From positions 1-15,746 of the forward strand of contig JBKUOG010000042.1 of the NCBI GenBank assembly GCA_046957575.1: a stretch of 15,746 nucleotides of DNA. Direction: 5' to 3'. Origin of the DNA: UMGS1370 sp046957575. GTDB lineage: Bacteria; Bacillota; Clostridia; Lachnospirales; Lachnospiraceae. How positions within the stretch are numbered: the first letter of the stretch is position 1; every line of letters starts with the position of its first letter. The notes under the pieces are model-generated. The model did not search any database, had not been told where the DNA came from, and saw only the letters and a program-made list of their open reading frames with translations. The translations under genes and the position numbers were made by a program. Shown here piece after piece: positions 6,683 through 13,940 of this stretch.

Positions 6683-7684
6683 TTAATAACCCCACATCTG
6701 GGTCTGAGACTGGATGGTCTCATATGGATGAAGCAGGGCTTTTTCCATACACAGGGAGAAATATGCATCCTGCAGGGCTTCAGCTATGGGATAGCATTCC
6801 TCTCCTGTTTCTACATATTGTTTCATTCCTTCCAGCATTCTGGCAACAGCCGTCTCATCCTCTGAAAATCCCAGCGATTCATATGGATTTTCCCACTGGA
6901 GAGTCTGTTCGCAAAACGTCCCATCCGGATCCATATAGACAAGACGGCGGCCATCCAGTTCTCCTCTGTCTCCCTGAATCCGGATATGGGTTCCCCGGAT
7001 TCGGGAATGGTACTGAATTTTATCGAAATCATAAAATCCCATTTTCCCGCTGTCAAATTCAATATCCATGCGGATCCGGTAACTGTCTTTTACCTGGCCG
7101 TTTTCCACCACGCCGCCTCTTCCTGCAGTTTCCAATACCGGGAACGTAAACCGTTTTCCAGTAAAAAAGGCATTTTCAAAGCCAACTCCTAAAATGCGGC
7201 GGATGAGACTGACAGCATGGTAATCATGGGCAACAGACAAATCGACTGCATGAATCTCTCCAAGAACACCGCTTTTGGCTGTCTGGATGATTTTCTCATA
7301 TCCGGGATAGAGACGGTACTGTTCTGCTGTCTGGACTCTGGTTCCATAGCAGTGAAGCTGCCACATATCTTCTAAATCTTCTATCTTCAGACCAGCCGGA
7401 GTTTCGCACAAGACCGGCCATCCTTTGTCCAGCCAGTGTCTGGATACTTTAAAAACAGATGGCTTATCGACTGCTACCACAACAAAGTCCGGCTTTAAGC
7501 TGCGGCACTCTTCCTCAGAGGTTGTAGTGTAAACGCCTAATTTTTCATTCATAAGCTTTGCCTTGTCTTCTGTCCGGCAAAGCATGGCCAATACCTCAAA
7601 CCGCTCCGGCATAGCCTTTGCAATCCTTACATAAACTTCCGAGCGCCACCCGGATCCTACAATCACATATCTTATTTTGCTCAT
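6683..7684 (-). CDS. Gfo/Idh/MocA family oxidoreductase with atypical motifs
   Basis: A 333-residue NAD(P)-dependent dehydrogenase-like protein. The N-terminal Rossmann fold (about 1-120) starts with KIRYVIVGSGWRSEVYVRIA, and the C-terminal alpha/beta domain (about 125-300) would bind substrate, usually a sugar or cyclitol. Two family hallmarks are altered. The nucleotide-binding loop is GSGWRS rather than GxGxxG, and the EKP motif that carries the catalytic Lys is ETP (94-96, in LCETPAGLK). It may be a distinct subfamily with altered chemistry, or it may act in binding rather than redox catalysis. The substrate is unknown. The ATG (7682-7684) directly abuts the recG stop (TAGATG), so it is very probably co-transcribed and coupled with recG. 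It precedes the MATE gene by 2 nt. Confidence 0.85.
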   Translation of the reverse strand: MSKIRYVIVGSGWRSEVYVRIAKAMPERFEVLAMLCRTEDKAKLMNEKLGVYTTTSEEECRSLKPDFVVVAVDKPSVFKVSRHWLDKGWPVLCETPAGLKIEDLEDMWQLHCYGTRVQTAEQYRLYPGYEKIIQTAKSGVLGEIHAVDLSVAHDYHAVSLIRRILGVGFENAFFTGKRFTFPVLETAGRGGVVENGQVKDSYRIRMDIEFDSGKMGFYDFDKIQYHSRIRGTHIRIQGDRGELDGRRLVYMDPDGTFCEQTLQWENPYESLGFSEDETAVARMLEGMKQYVETGEECYPIAEALQDAYFSLCMEKALLHPYETIQSQTQMWGY

Positions 7685-9739
7685 CTATAGATTCAACCTT
7701 TCATAACTATGTTCCAGATACATCTCCAGCCGTTTTTTCAGTTCCAGATGATCCGCTCTCTCTAACCCAGCATCTTCAAGGAGGAGATGATCTACTTCTT
7801 CTGATACGCTTTTTAACAGATTTGCATCTGTAAAAATGTCTGCCAGTTTAAATTCCATATCGCCGCTCTGACGCATACCGAACAGATCGCCAGGGCCTCT
7901 TAGTTTCAAATCCTCTGATGCAATATAAAAGCCATCATTGGATTTGTTTAAGATCTCTAACCGCTCCATACTGCCCTCATCTTCTGAACAGTTGACCATA
8001 ATGCAGTAAGACTGGCTCTTTCCTCTGCCGACCCGTCCCCGAAGCTGATGAAGCTGGGCCAGACCAAATCTCTCGGCATTTTCAATCATCATAACAGTGG
8101 CATTGGGTACATTGACTCCAACCTCTACAACCGTAGTCGATACCAGTACCTGAATCTCTCCTGACGCAAACGCCTCCATCAGCTGGTTCTTTTCTTTGGC
8201 CTTCATTTTGCCATGGAGATATTCAACCCTAATGGACTCCGGCAGTTCTTTTCTCAGCGTTTTAGTATAGTCCAGGACATTTTCCGCCTCAATCATCTCA
8301 CTCTCTTCTACCATCGGGCAGATGACATACACCTGATGGCTCATAGCGCACTGCTTTGCAAGAAACTCATAAGCCTTTGGGCGGTAGCTTTTTCCCACCA
8401 CGCAGTTTTTAATGGGAAGGCGTTCTGCCGGAAGTTCATCAATCACAGAAATATCCAAATCTCCATATAGAATAATGGCCAGAGTTCTGGGAATGGGCGT
8501 GGCGCTCATAACCATAATATGGGGCGTATCTCCTTTTGTTCCCAGCGCTTCCCTCTGACCTACTCCAAACCTGTGCTGCTCATCTGTAATGACCAGAGCC
8601 AGCTTATCATAGATCACCTTTTCCTGAATCAGGGCATGGGTTCCGATGATAATGTCTGCTTCATGATTTTTTATTTTTTCATAGGCCAGCCGTTTTTCCT
8701 TTGCAGTCATGGATCCTGTGACCAGAATGGGCGTTTTTTCAATATGGTACTGTTTAAACATCTGGCAGATCCCCTCATAGTGCTGCCTGGCCAGGACTTC
8801 GGTAGGCACCATCAAAGCTCCCTGAAATCCATTGCAGGCCACATGGATGAGAGCCAGCACTGCCAGAATCGTTTTTCCCGATCCTACATCTCCCTGTATC
8901 AGACGGTTCATCACCTTTCCTCCTGACAGGTCCTGTTCAATCTCCTGCGAAGCCTTTTTCTGGGCATTGGTTAAGTCGTAGGGAAGAGATTCCTGTAACC
9001 TTCTGACTTCTTTTGCCAATACAATTGGATAGGGACTTGGCTTATCAAACCGGGATTCCCGAAGTCTTCGGACTGTAAGAATGAACATAAAAAATTCATC
9101 AAAAACCAATCGCTTTCTGGCAAATAAAAGGTCTGTCTCATCCGATGGAAAATGAATATGCTCAATGGCAAAATTGTACTCTGCCAACTGATATTTTCTC
9201 CGGATATCTGCCGGCAGATATTCCTTTTCCATCTGTCTTTGCGCCAGAGCCTGGCTGACTGCCTTTGCAATGGCTTTGTTGCCAAGTCCCCTTGTCTGCC
9301 CATATATAGGCTGCATGGAATCCACCTTTGTCTCATAGTCGTTTAGTGAAAACAGTTCCGGCTGCTCCATAATCAGCCGTCCCCGCTTTTTTACTGTCTT
9401 TCCCCGAAAAATCCAGCGGCTCCCGGCTTTTAAATTGGCCCGCATATAGGGCATATTATACCAGCAAAGCTGTATCGTCCCGGTCAGATCCCGCAGCGTA
9501 ACGGAAACCATCTGAAGATGGTTCAGACGGATTAAATCAGCAGTCTTTGTAAGTACGCCTTCGACTGCCCCGATTTCCCCTTCCTTTAGCTGGCCAATGG
9601 GGACAGGCGCTTTGCAGGCGTCATACGCTCTGGGATAATAGGAAAGCAAATCGGCCAAAGTTTCAATTCCCAGTCTGCGAAACAGCTTTCCCGTCTTTTC
9701 TCCAATCCCTTTTAGGGATTCAATCGGCGTGGCATCCAT
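7685..9739 (-). CDS. recG: ATP-dependent DNA helicase RecG
   Basis: A superfamily 2 helicase that reverses stalled replication forks and branch-migrates recombination junctions. The product is 684 residues, full length. The N-terminal helix-hairpin part (about 5-35, with LKGIGEKTGKLF) leads to the OB-fold wedge domain (about 55-140) that splits the fork. The helicase core has Walker A GDVGSGKT (283-290), the DEQH box (386-389, in DEQHRFGVGQ), SATPIPRT (412-419) and the late motif QLRGRVGRG (565-573). The C-terminal region GPGDLFGMRQSG is family-specific. ATG 9739 is preceded by AGGAGA at good spacing. It follows the yloV-like gene after an 84-nt gap containing a terminator, so it likely has its own promoter in that gap or depends on read-through; I could not find a clear promoter. 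Its stop abuts the next start. Confidence 0.98.
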   Translation of the reverse strand: MDATPIESLKGIGEKTGKLFRRLGIETLADLLSYYPRAYDACKAPVPIGQLKEGEIGAVEGVLTKTADLIRLNHLQMVSVTLRDLTGTIQLCWYNMPYMRANLKAGSRWIFRGKTVKKRGRLIMEQPELFSLNDYETKVDSMQPIYGQTRGLGNKAIAKAVSQALAQRQMEKEYLPADIRRKYQLAEYNFAIEHIHFPSDETDLLFARKRLVFDEFFMFILTVRRLRESRFDKPSPYPIVLAKEVRRLQESLPYDLTNAQKKASQEIEQDLSGGKVMNRLIQGDVGSGKTILAVLALIHVACNGFQGALMVPTEVLARQHYEGICQMFKQYHIEKTPILVTGSMTAKEKRLAYEKIKNHEADIIIGTHALIQEKVIYDKLALVITDEQHRFGVGQREALGTKGDTPHIMVMSATPIPRTLAIILYGDLDISVIDELPAERLPIKNCVVGKSYRPKAYEFLAKQCAMSHQVYVICPMVEESEMIEAENVLDYTKTLRKELPESIRVEYLHGKMKAKEKNQLMEAFASGEIQVLVSTTVVEVGVNVPNATVMMIENAERFGLAQLHQLRGRVGRGKSQSYCIMVNCSEDEGSMERLEILNKSNDGFYIASEDLKLRGPGDLFGMRQSGDMEFKLADIFTDANLLKSVSEEVDHLLLEDAGLERADHLELKKRLEMYLEHSYERLNL

Positions 9740-9774
9740 AACTCATCTCTCCTGCATCTGTATGTCTGAATGTG

Positions 9775-9817
9775 AAAAGGGATACTGCAAAAAACTAGCA
9801 TTTGCTGCATCCCTTTT
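9775..9817 (-). terminator. Terminator between the yloV-like gene and recG
   Basis: AAAAGGGAT (9775-9783) pairs with ATCCCTTTT (9809-9817). After a 3x3 internal loop, GCAAA (9787-9791) pairs with TTTGC (9801-9805). On the minus strand the hairpin ends in CCCTTTT; on the plus strand it ends in a T6 run. It lies 7 nt after the stop of the DAK2 protein gene and 35 nt before recG. It should end the asp23-yloV transcript, perhaps only partly, allowing recG expression by read-through. Confidence 0.7.
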
Positions 9818-9823
9818 TTCTGT

Positions 9824-11506
9824 CTATTCTACAGAAATCAGATAATAGTAAATGGGCTGTCCGCCTGACTGAAGTTCGATCTCACACTGCGGAATTTTCT
9901 CTTTTGCCTTTAAAAGCAGTTCAGAAGCATCCTTTTCCTCTACATCGTTTCCATAGTAGATGGTAATCAGCTCTGATTCTTCATCCACCATAGCCTGCAG
10001 CATATCCAGCGTTGTAGAATCTATGGATTTTCCCACTGCCAGCATACCGGCATCGCCAATTCCCATAATATCGCCTTCTGTGATATCCATTCCGTCAATG
10101 CAGGTGGTGCGGACTGCATAAGTAACCTGGCCGGTCTTAACCCGTTTCATCTCCTGCGTCATATTTTCCAGATTTTCCTCTGGACTTAAATCCGGCATAA
10201 AATTAATTAATGCCGTAATACCCTGGGGTACCGTCTTGCTTGGAACCACCACAATCTGTTTGTCTTCTGTGAGATGTTTTGCCTGTTCAGCTGCCAGGAT
10301 AATATTTTTATTATTAGGAAGAATGAAAATTGTATCCGCATGAACTTTGTCAATAGCATTTAACATATCTTCCGTACTGGGGTTCATGGTCTGACCGCCC
10401 TCAATCAGATAGTCTGCACCAATCCCCTTAAAGATCTCGCCTAATCCGCTTCCGATAGACACTGCAATAAATCCATAAGGTTTTCTGGGTTCATCTGCCT
10501 TTTTTGCCTCTTCAGCCGCCTTCTGCTCAGCGGCAGCTTTCTCTGCATTCTGGATGAGACGTTCTTCATGTTCTTCCCGCATATTGTCTACTTTCATACG
10601 GGACAGGGAACCGTAGGTCAGAGCCTTTTCAAAGGCCAGTCCTGGATGATTGGTATGGACGTGAACCTTTACCACGTCTTCATCTGCAACCACTACAATA
10701 GAATCGCCGATAGATTCCAGATACCCTTTAAAGGACTGTTCTTCCTCTTCGGTAAATTCTTTAGCTGCATTGATAATAAACTCGGTACAGTATCCGTATT
10801 TGATGTCAAACTCTTCTGTAGAAGCTGCTTTGGTAACCGGTTTTGCAGCAGTCTGCGCTCCGGTTTTTGCTCCTTCTACACTTAAATCCAGTTTCTTTCC
10901 AAGAAGGCCGTCTAAAGCCCCCTTCATTACCTGCATTAATCCCTGTCCGCCGGAGTCTACAACTCCTGCCTGTTTTAATACTGGCAGCATCTCCGGTGTC
11001 TGGCTTAATACATAATCGCCGTATTCAATGACCTGGGAAACTAATTCTACTACGTCTTCGGTCTGGCTTACCAACTCAGCCGCCTTGTCAGACATTCCCC
11101 TTGCAACGGTCAGAATCGTACCTTCTTTTGGCTTCATAACCGCCTTATATGCCGTCTCAGTTGCCCGGACAAAAGCATTGGCCAGAATGGTGGTGGTAAT
11201 CACGTCCGCCTTTTTAATCTCTTTGGTAAATCCGCGGAACAACTGGGATAAAATAACGCCGGAATTGCCTCGTGCGCCTCTTAGAGAGCCGGAAGAAATG
11301 GCCTTTGCCAGATTTTCCATAGTCGGCTCTTCAATGGCTGCCACTTCTCTGGCTGCGGCCATAATGGTCATGGTCATATTGGTACCCGTATCTCCGTCTG
11401 GTACAGGAAATACGTTTAATTCATTAATCCATTCTTTTTTTGCTTCTAAGTTTTTTGCTCCTGCTAAGAATGCCTGCTTTAACAGTTTAGCGTCTATTGT
11501 ATTCAT
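9824..11506 (-). CDS. yloV: DAK2/DhaL-domain protein, YloV/FakA-like (fatty acid kinase subunit family)
   Basis: About 560 residues. The N-terminal DhaL (DAK2) ATP-binding domain (about 1-200) has FPVPDGDTGTNM (about 33-44), whose Asp residues bind Mg-ATP, and SLRGARGNSGVILSQLFRG (about 74-92). A middle domain (about 235-325) and a C-terminal domain (about 345-560) follow, separated by two Ala/Lys/Glu-rich flexible linkers. Members of this family (FakA in Staphylococcus) phosphorylate fatty acids carried by DegV-type FakB partners and feed phospholipid synthesis. No FakB gene is in this window, so the link rests on family membership. GTG at 11512 is in frame after AGGAGG. ATG at 11506 gives the family N-terminus MNTIDAKLL and follows AAAGGA; the choice is not certain. 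It directly follows the Asp23 gene, as in Bacillus yloU-yloV. Confidence 0.92.
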   Translation of the reverse strand: MNTIDAKLLKQAFLAGAKNLEAKKEWINELNVFPVPDGDTGTNMTMTIMAAAREVAAIEEPTMENLAKAISSGSLRGARGNSGVILSQLFRGFTKEIKKADVITTTILANAFVRATETAYKAVMKPKEGTILTVARGMSDKAAELVSQTEDVVELVSQVIEYGDYVLSQTPEMLPVLKQAGVVDSGGQGLMQVMKGALDGLLGKKLDLSVEGAKTGAQTAAKPVTKAASTEEFDIKYGYCTEFIINAAKEFTEEEEQSFKGYLESIGDSIVVVADEDVVKVHVHTNHPGLAFEKALTYGSLSRMKVDNMREEHEERLIQNAEKAAAEQKAAEEAKKADEPRKPYGFIAVSIGSGLGEIFKGIGADYLIEGGQTMNPSTEDMLNAIDKVHADTIFILPNNKNIILAAEQAKHLTEDKQIVVVPSKTVPQGITALINFMPDLSPEENLENMTQEMKRVKTGQVTYAVRTTCIDGMDITEGDIMGIGDAGMLAVGKSIDSTTLDMLQAMVDEESELITIYYGNDVEEKDASELLLKAKEKIPQCEIELQSGGQPIYYYLISVE

Positions 11507-11526
11507 ACCCACGAGTTCCTTTCCTC

Positions 11527-11883
11527 CTAATCAATGACTCTCACGCCTTCTACGTAGATATTAATCTTATCCACGCTCATACCGGTAAATTCCTCTACCT
11601 TATACTTAACATTTTCAATCAGGTTGTCAGAAACTGCGGAAATGCTAACTCCATAAGCAACAATAACATGGAAGTCAATGGAAATATGATTGTCCTGAAT
11701 CTCTACATTGATTCCATGGGTCAGACTCTCTCTCTTGAGAAGTTTTACCAGACCGTCTTTCATGCTGACAGCAGCCATGCCTACAATGCCAAAACACTCT
11801 ACTGCCGTAGTTCCTGCATACAGCGCAATAACATCAGGGTTAATCTGGATTTCGCCCAGTTTATTATTGATTCGTCCTTTCAT
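11527..11883 (-). CDS. yloU: Asp23/Gls24 family envelope stress-response protein (YloU-like)
   Basis: A 118-residue protein of the Asp23/Gls24 family. It has the N-terminal strand GEIQINPDVIALYAGTTAVE, the conserved Gly-Val pattern FGIVGMA, and a central SIDFHVIVAYGVSI (about 66-79), followed by a helix and the C-terminal NIYVEGVRV strand. Members are cytoplasmic or membrane-associated and linked to cell-envelope stress; the exact role of YloU-type members is unsettled. GGAGG is 8 nt before the ATG at 11883. It is the first gene of the leftward pair with the DAK2 gene (14 to 20 nt apart, depending on that gene's start) and is divergent from rpmB. A possible -10 box TATACT lies at 11915-11920 on the minus strand, with a weak -35 (TTTCTT, 11938-11943). 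Confidence 0.92.
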   Translation of the reverse strand: MKGRINNKLGEIQINPDVIALYAGTTAVECFGIVGMAAVSMKDGLVKLLKRESLTHGINVEIQDNHISIDFHVIVAYGVSISAVSDNLIENVKYKVEEFTGMSVDKINIYVEGVRVID

Positions 11884-11961
11884 AGACTTGCCTCCAATTC
11901 TCTTGATATTGTCCAGTATACACTATTTCCTGGAAAAAAGAAATAAATTTTTAAAATTCAC

Positions 11962-11990
11962 TTGCAAAATTTTGTTCTTTCTGGTATCAT
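11962..11990 (+). promoter_or_regulatory. Sigma-A-type promoter of rpmB
   Basis: TTGCAA (11962-11967) and TATCAT (11985-11990) are separated by 17 bases, facing rpmB, in an AT-rich context. The predicted start is near 11997, just before the leader hairpin. The region is shared with the divergent yloU-like gene. Confidence 0.7.
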
Positions 11991-12000
11991 ACAGATGTTG

Positions 12001-12035
12001 TGGATTTTCGTGAGTATATTGACACAGAAAATCCA
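12001..12035 (+). promoter_or_regulatory. Hairpin at the 5' end of the rpmB leader
   Basis: TGGATTTTC (12001-12009) pairs perfectly with GAAAATCCA (12027-12035). GTG (12010-12012) can also pair with CAC (12023-12025) past a bulged A. The structure starts only a few nt after the predicted transcription start and ends 14 nt before the strong AAGGAGGTG binding site. It is not followed by a T-run, so it is not a simple terminator. It could stabilise the mRNA 5' end or be a site for autoregulation by L28 or another factor. I know of no named leader matching it. Confidence 0.4.
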
Positions 12036-12060
12036 ATTAGCTTTTAAGGAGGTGCAAATC

Positions 12061-12246
12061 ATGGCAAAATGTGCAATTTGCGAGAAAGCTGCTCACTTTG
12101 GTAACGCAGTGAGTCATTCCCATAGACGTTCTAACAAGATATGGAAAGCTAACGTAAAATCTGTTAAGGTAAAAGTTAACGGCGGCGCCCAGAAGATGTA
12201 CGTATGTACTTCCTGCTTACGCTCCGGATTAGTTGAAAGAGCTTAA
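12061..12246 (+). CDS. rpmB: 50S ribosomal protein L28 (zinc-binding form)
   Basis: A 61-residue ribosomal protein of the large subunit. The N-terminus MAKCAICEKA, the central SHSHRRSNKIWKANV (about 18-32) and the end CTSCLRSGLVERA are typical. Two CxxC pairs (Cys4/Cys7 and Cys49/Cys52) would bind one zinc ion, so this is the 'C+' form. Many bacteria swap in a Cys-less paralogue under zinc starvation; no such copy is in this window. The binding site AAGGAGGTG is near perfect, as expected for a ribosomal protein. It is monocistronic, between its own promoter (11962-11990) and a strong terminator (12260-12288). Divergence from yloU-yloV is a conserved arrangement in Firmicutes. Confidence 0.98.
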   Translation: MAKCAICEKAAHFGNAVSHSHRRSNKIWKANVKSVKVKVNGGAQKMYVCTSCLRSGLVERA

Positions 12247-12259
12247 TAAGATTTTAATC

Positions 12260-12288
12260 CCCTGGTCATATGACCAGGGTTTTTTTGT
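12260..12288 (+). terminator. Intrinsic terminator of rpmB
   Basis: CCCTGGTCAT (12260-12269) and ATGACCAGGG (12270-12279) form a perfect 10-bp palindrome, followed directly by T7 and then GTTTTT. It starts 13 nt after the rpmB stop codon and is a textbook Rho-independent terminator. Confidence 0.95.
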
Positions 12289-12347
12289 TTTTATAAATAT
12301 GTATTATGATGTATTAGCAGAACAAGTAAAATTTTTCAAAGAAAGCA

Positions 12348-12372
12348 AGGGAGTGTATTTCCTACACTCCCT
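12348..12372 (-). terminator. Terminator of the gerW/miniprotein operon
   Basis: AGGGAGTGTA (12348-12357) pairs with TACACTCCCT (12363-12372), a perfect 10-bp stem with a 5-nt loop. On the minus strand it is followed by TTGCTTTCTTTG, a T-rich tail. It is 10 nt beyond the stop of the 45-aa gene and closes the long leftward operon. Positions 12289-12347 hold only AT-rich spacer. Confidence 0.8.
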
Positions 12373-12382
12373 GATATCTGAA

Positions 12383-12520
12383 TTAACAGCAAAATAAATT
12401 GTATCCCACTACCAGACACCCGATAATAAACACCAATGTCCCGAAGGTTTCCGGTATAAACAGCATTACCGTCATTCCGGCGCCGAAACAAAACAGCATC
12501 AATCCGCAGACCCGCTTCAT
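12383..12520 (-). CDS. 45-residue hydrophobic membrane miniprotein
   Basis: A complete short gene. ATG 12518-12520 is preceded by GGAGG at ideal spacing (6 nt), and the stop at 12383-12385 is followed by a terminator. The product has two hydrophobic stretches (about residues 4-22, rich in Gly/Leu/Met/Phe, and 27-42, rich in Ile/Val/Gly/Leu) separated by a short turn, Pro-Glu-Thr-Phe-Gly. This suggests a two-helix hairpin in the membrane. It is Cys-rich for its size (Cys5, Cys11, and Cys44-Cys45 at the end after GYNLF). I believe similar 45-residue proteins ending in GYNLFC occur in other Lachnospiraceae, but I assign no function. It follows gerW by 71 nt on the same strand, with no terminator between, so it is probably in the same operon. 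Confidence 0.8.
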   Translation of the reverse strand: MKRVCGLMLFCFGAGMTVMLFIPETFGTLVFIIGCLVVGYNLFCC

Positions 12521-12591
12521 AGAAATCCTCCGTTTCCATCTCTATAAAGTATCCTATGCAGCAGCAGGCCAATCTATGCGGTTTGGACCCG

Positions 12592-13011
12592 TTACAGCTT
12601 TTTTGTCTCATCCTCCATGTCTTTTGCCAATTTCTGTGCAGTTTCTACAGCCTGAGGATCGATCTCCTCATCAAAGGTTTTGCCGCTCATAAATCGGTTT
12701 ACAAAATCCGGCACCATATCAATAACTTTGCTCATGGCATCCTGATTTTTTACATTTACCAGCTTGGCGACTCCATTTTGGATAATCAAAACAGCGCTGG
12801 GGCTGATCTTGGCATTCATACCGCCGCCGCCGCTTTCTTTTGCCTGTTTCAGGAAGGATCCGGCTGCCATGCCGCAGGTTACATCCACCAGCGGGAGGAT
12901 TATGGCATCGCCGATCTTTACTGCATCTCCAACCACTGTTTTGGTGGAGACAAACTGATCCATTCCTTTAAATAATGCGTCTATTGCTTCTGAAAAATGT
13001 TTCTCTGCCAT
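12592..13011 (-). CDS. gerW: GerW/YtfJ family spore protein
   Basis: A 139-residue protein of the GerW (YtfJ) family, which in Bacillus is made during sporulation and is needed for normal germination. The family core is clear: a short amphipathic N-terminus, KTVVGDAVKIGDAIILPLVD (about 24-43), VTCGMAAGSF (44-53), a Gly-rich loop (SGGGG), then the AKISPSAVLII strand, and a charged helical tail. No membrane segment is seen. It follows the DUF2953 gene by 14 nt, with an AGGAGGTAC binding site before the ATG at 13011. The same pair (ytfI-ytfJ) occurs in Bacillus, which strengthens both calls. Confidence 0.92.
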   Translation of the reverse strand: MAEKHFSEAIDALFKGMDQFVSTKTVVGDAVKIGDAIILPLVDVTCGMAAGSFLKQAKESGGGGMNAKISPSAVLIIQNGVAKLVNVKNQDAMSKVIDMVPDFVNRFMSGKTFDEEIDPQAVETAQKLAKDMEDETKKL

Positions 13012-13025
13012 TGCAGGTACCTCCT

Positions 13026-13940
13026 CTATCCCACTGCCCGAAAGGCGCGGATATTTTTGCGAATATTTTTATCAAACAGCAGTCTTACCGCATATCCGAT
13101 AACCACTCCTATGCGGATGCGTCCCTTTATGCAGCCTTCTGCATCAAATACCTGGTGTTCAAAATCCGGATACACTTTAATATGTTCCCCATACAAGGGG
13201 TAAAAAGGCGCAATCCCCGTTAAAACTTTTCCCGTCAAATACGGGTCATCTCCAAATCCAAAGGTAATGGTTCCATGACCCCTCCCAGGCAGAATATGAC
13301 GGACTATTTTTCCTGTCTGACGGATAATCAATTTTACAGACTGCCTGTTTTCTTCGTTTTCTATCCAGGATATCACTTTCTCTTTATAGGCCATTGCCGC
13401 AAAAAAACGCTGCTTTACACCGGCTGCCGTCTGCCGTATCTTCTGCCAGATCTTCTTTACCGTCTCAAACAGACGGTTAACAGGAGAAGCTGCAGGTTCT
13501 TTCTTCTCTGCAAAAGTGTCTGTCCAGTCCTGTGGGGAGCCAACTTCCTGCACACTTAGTATTCCCTCTTCTTCCTGCAAAGGTTCCCCGCCCGGCTCTG
13601 GATATTCCTCTGTCTCCCACTCCGGATTCGGAAACGGCTCTTTGGATGTTTCTTCGGATACAGACGTTTTTTCTGTATGCGCCTCTGTGCTCCAGACCGG
13701 TATGCCGAAAATCCGAAGCACTGCCTTCTTTTCTTCTTCCCAAACTGCATTTAAGGTCACAATATGAAACAGCCAGGAGACTGTTCCGGTTCCTCTCAGT
13801 GTTTTTTCCTGATAGGATCCCTTTGCCTGATAGCAGACAGCAGAAAACAAAACGAGCAGCACTGCGGCTAAAAAAAACACCAGCACTGCCAGAACCAGAA
13901 TCCCTATGATTTTTAAAATCCAAAGGACCATGCCTATCAT
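13026..13940 (-). CDS. DUF2953 domain-containing membrane-anchored protein (YtfI-like)
   Basis: About 304 residues. A single strong transmembrane segment (about 8-35, Leu/Val/Ala/Phe-rich) is followed by a short conserved part, then an acidic Pro/Glu-rich low-complexity stretch (about 90-150), a basic helical region (about 160-200), and the C-terminal DUF2953 region. That region has GRGHGTITFGFGDDPYLTGK (about 217-236), then FYPLYGEHIKVYPDFE and GCIKGRIRIG. The function is unknown. In Bacillus the homologue ytfI precedes gerW, and the likely partner is GerW. ATG 13938-13940 overlaps the TGA of the upstream gene in an ATGA arrangement, a sign of translational coupling. A second ATG three codons later is possible. 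The acidic linker varies in length within the family as far as I know. Confidence 0.85.
   Translation of the reverse strand: MIGMVLWILKIIGILVLAVLVFFLAAVLLVLFSAVCYQAKGSYQEKTLRGTGTVSWLFHIVTLNAVWEEEKKAVLRIFGIPVWSTEAHTEKTSVSEETSKEPFPNPEWETEEYPEPGGEPLQEEEGILSVQEVGSPQDWTDTFAEKKEPAASPVNRLFETVKKIWQKIRQTAAGVKQRFFAAMAYKEKVISWIENEENRQSVKLIIRQTGKIVRHILPGRGHGTITFGFGDDPYLTGKVLTGIAPFYPLYGEHIKVYPDFEHQVFDAEGCIKGRIRIGVVIGYAVRLLFDKNIRKNIRAFRAVG

Noticed and set aside
8519..8926. 135-codon rightward frame opposite recG
   Set aside because: It is antisense to the helicase core motifs, with no ribosome binding site or family resemblance.
11028..11537. 169-codon rightward frame opposite the yloV-like gene
   Set aside because: It is the complement of a strongly conserved DhaL coding region, and its composition follows from that; no independent support.
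12336..12611. 91-codon leftward frame around the miniprotein
   Set aside because: It overlaps the GerW stop, runs through the terminator hairpin and lacks a binding site. The 45-aa frame inside the same stretch has an ideal one.
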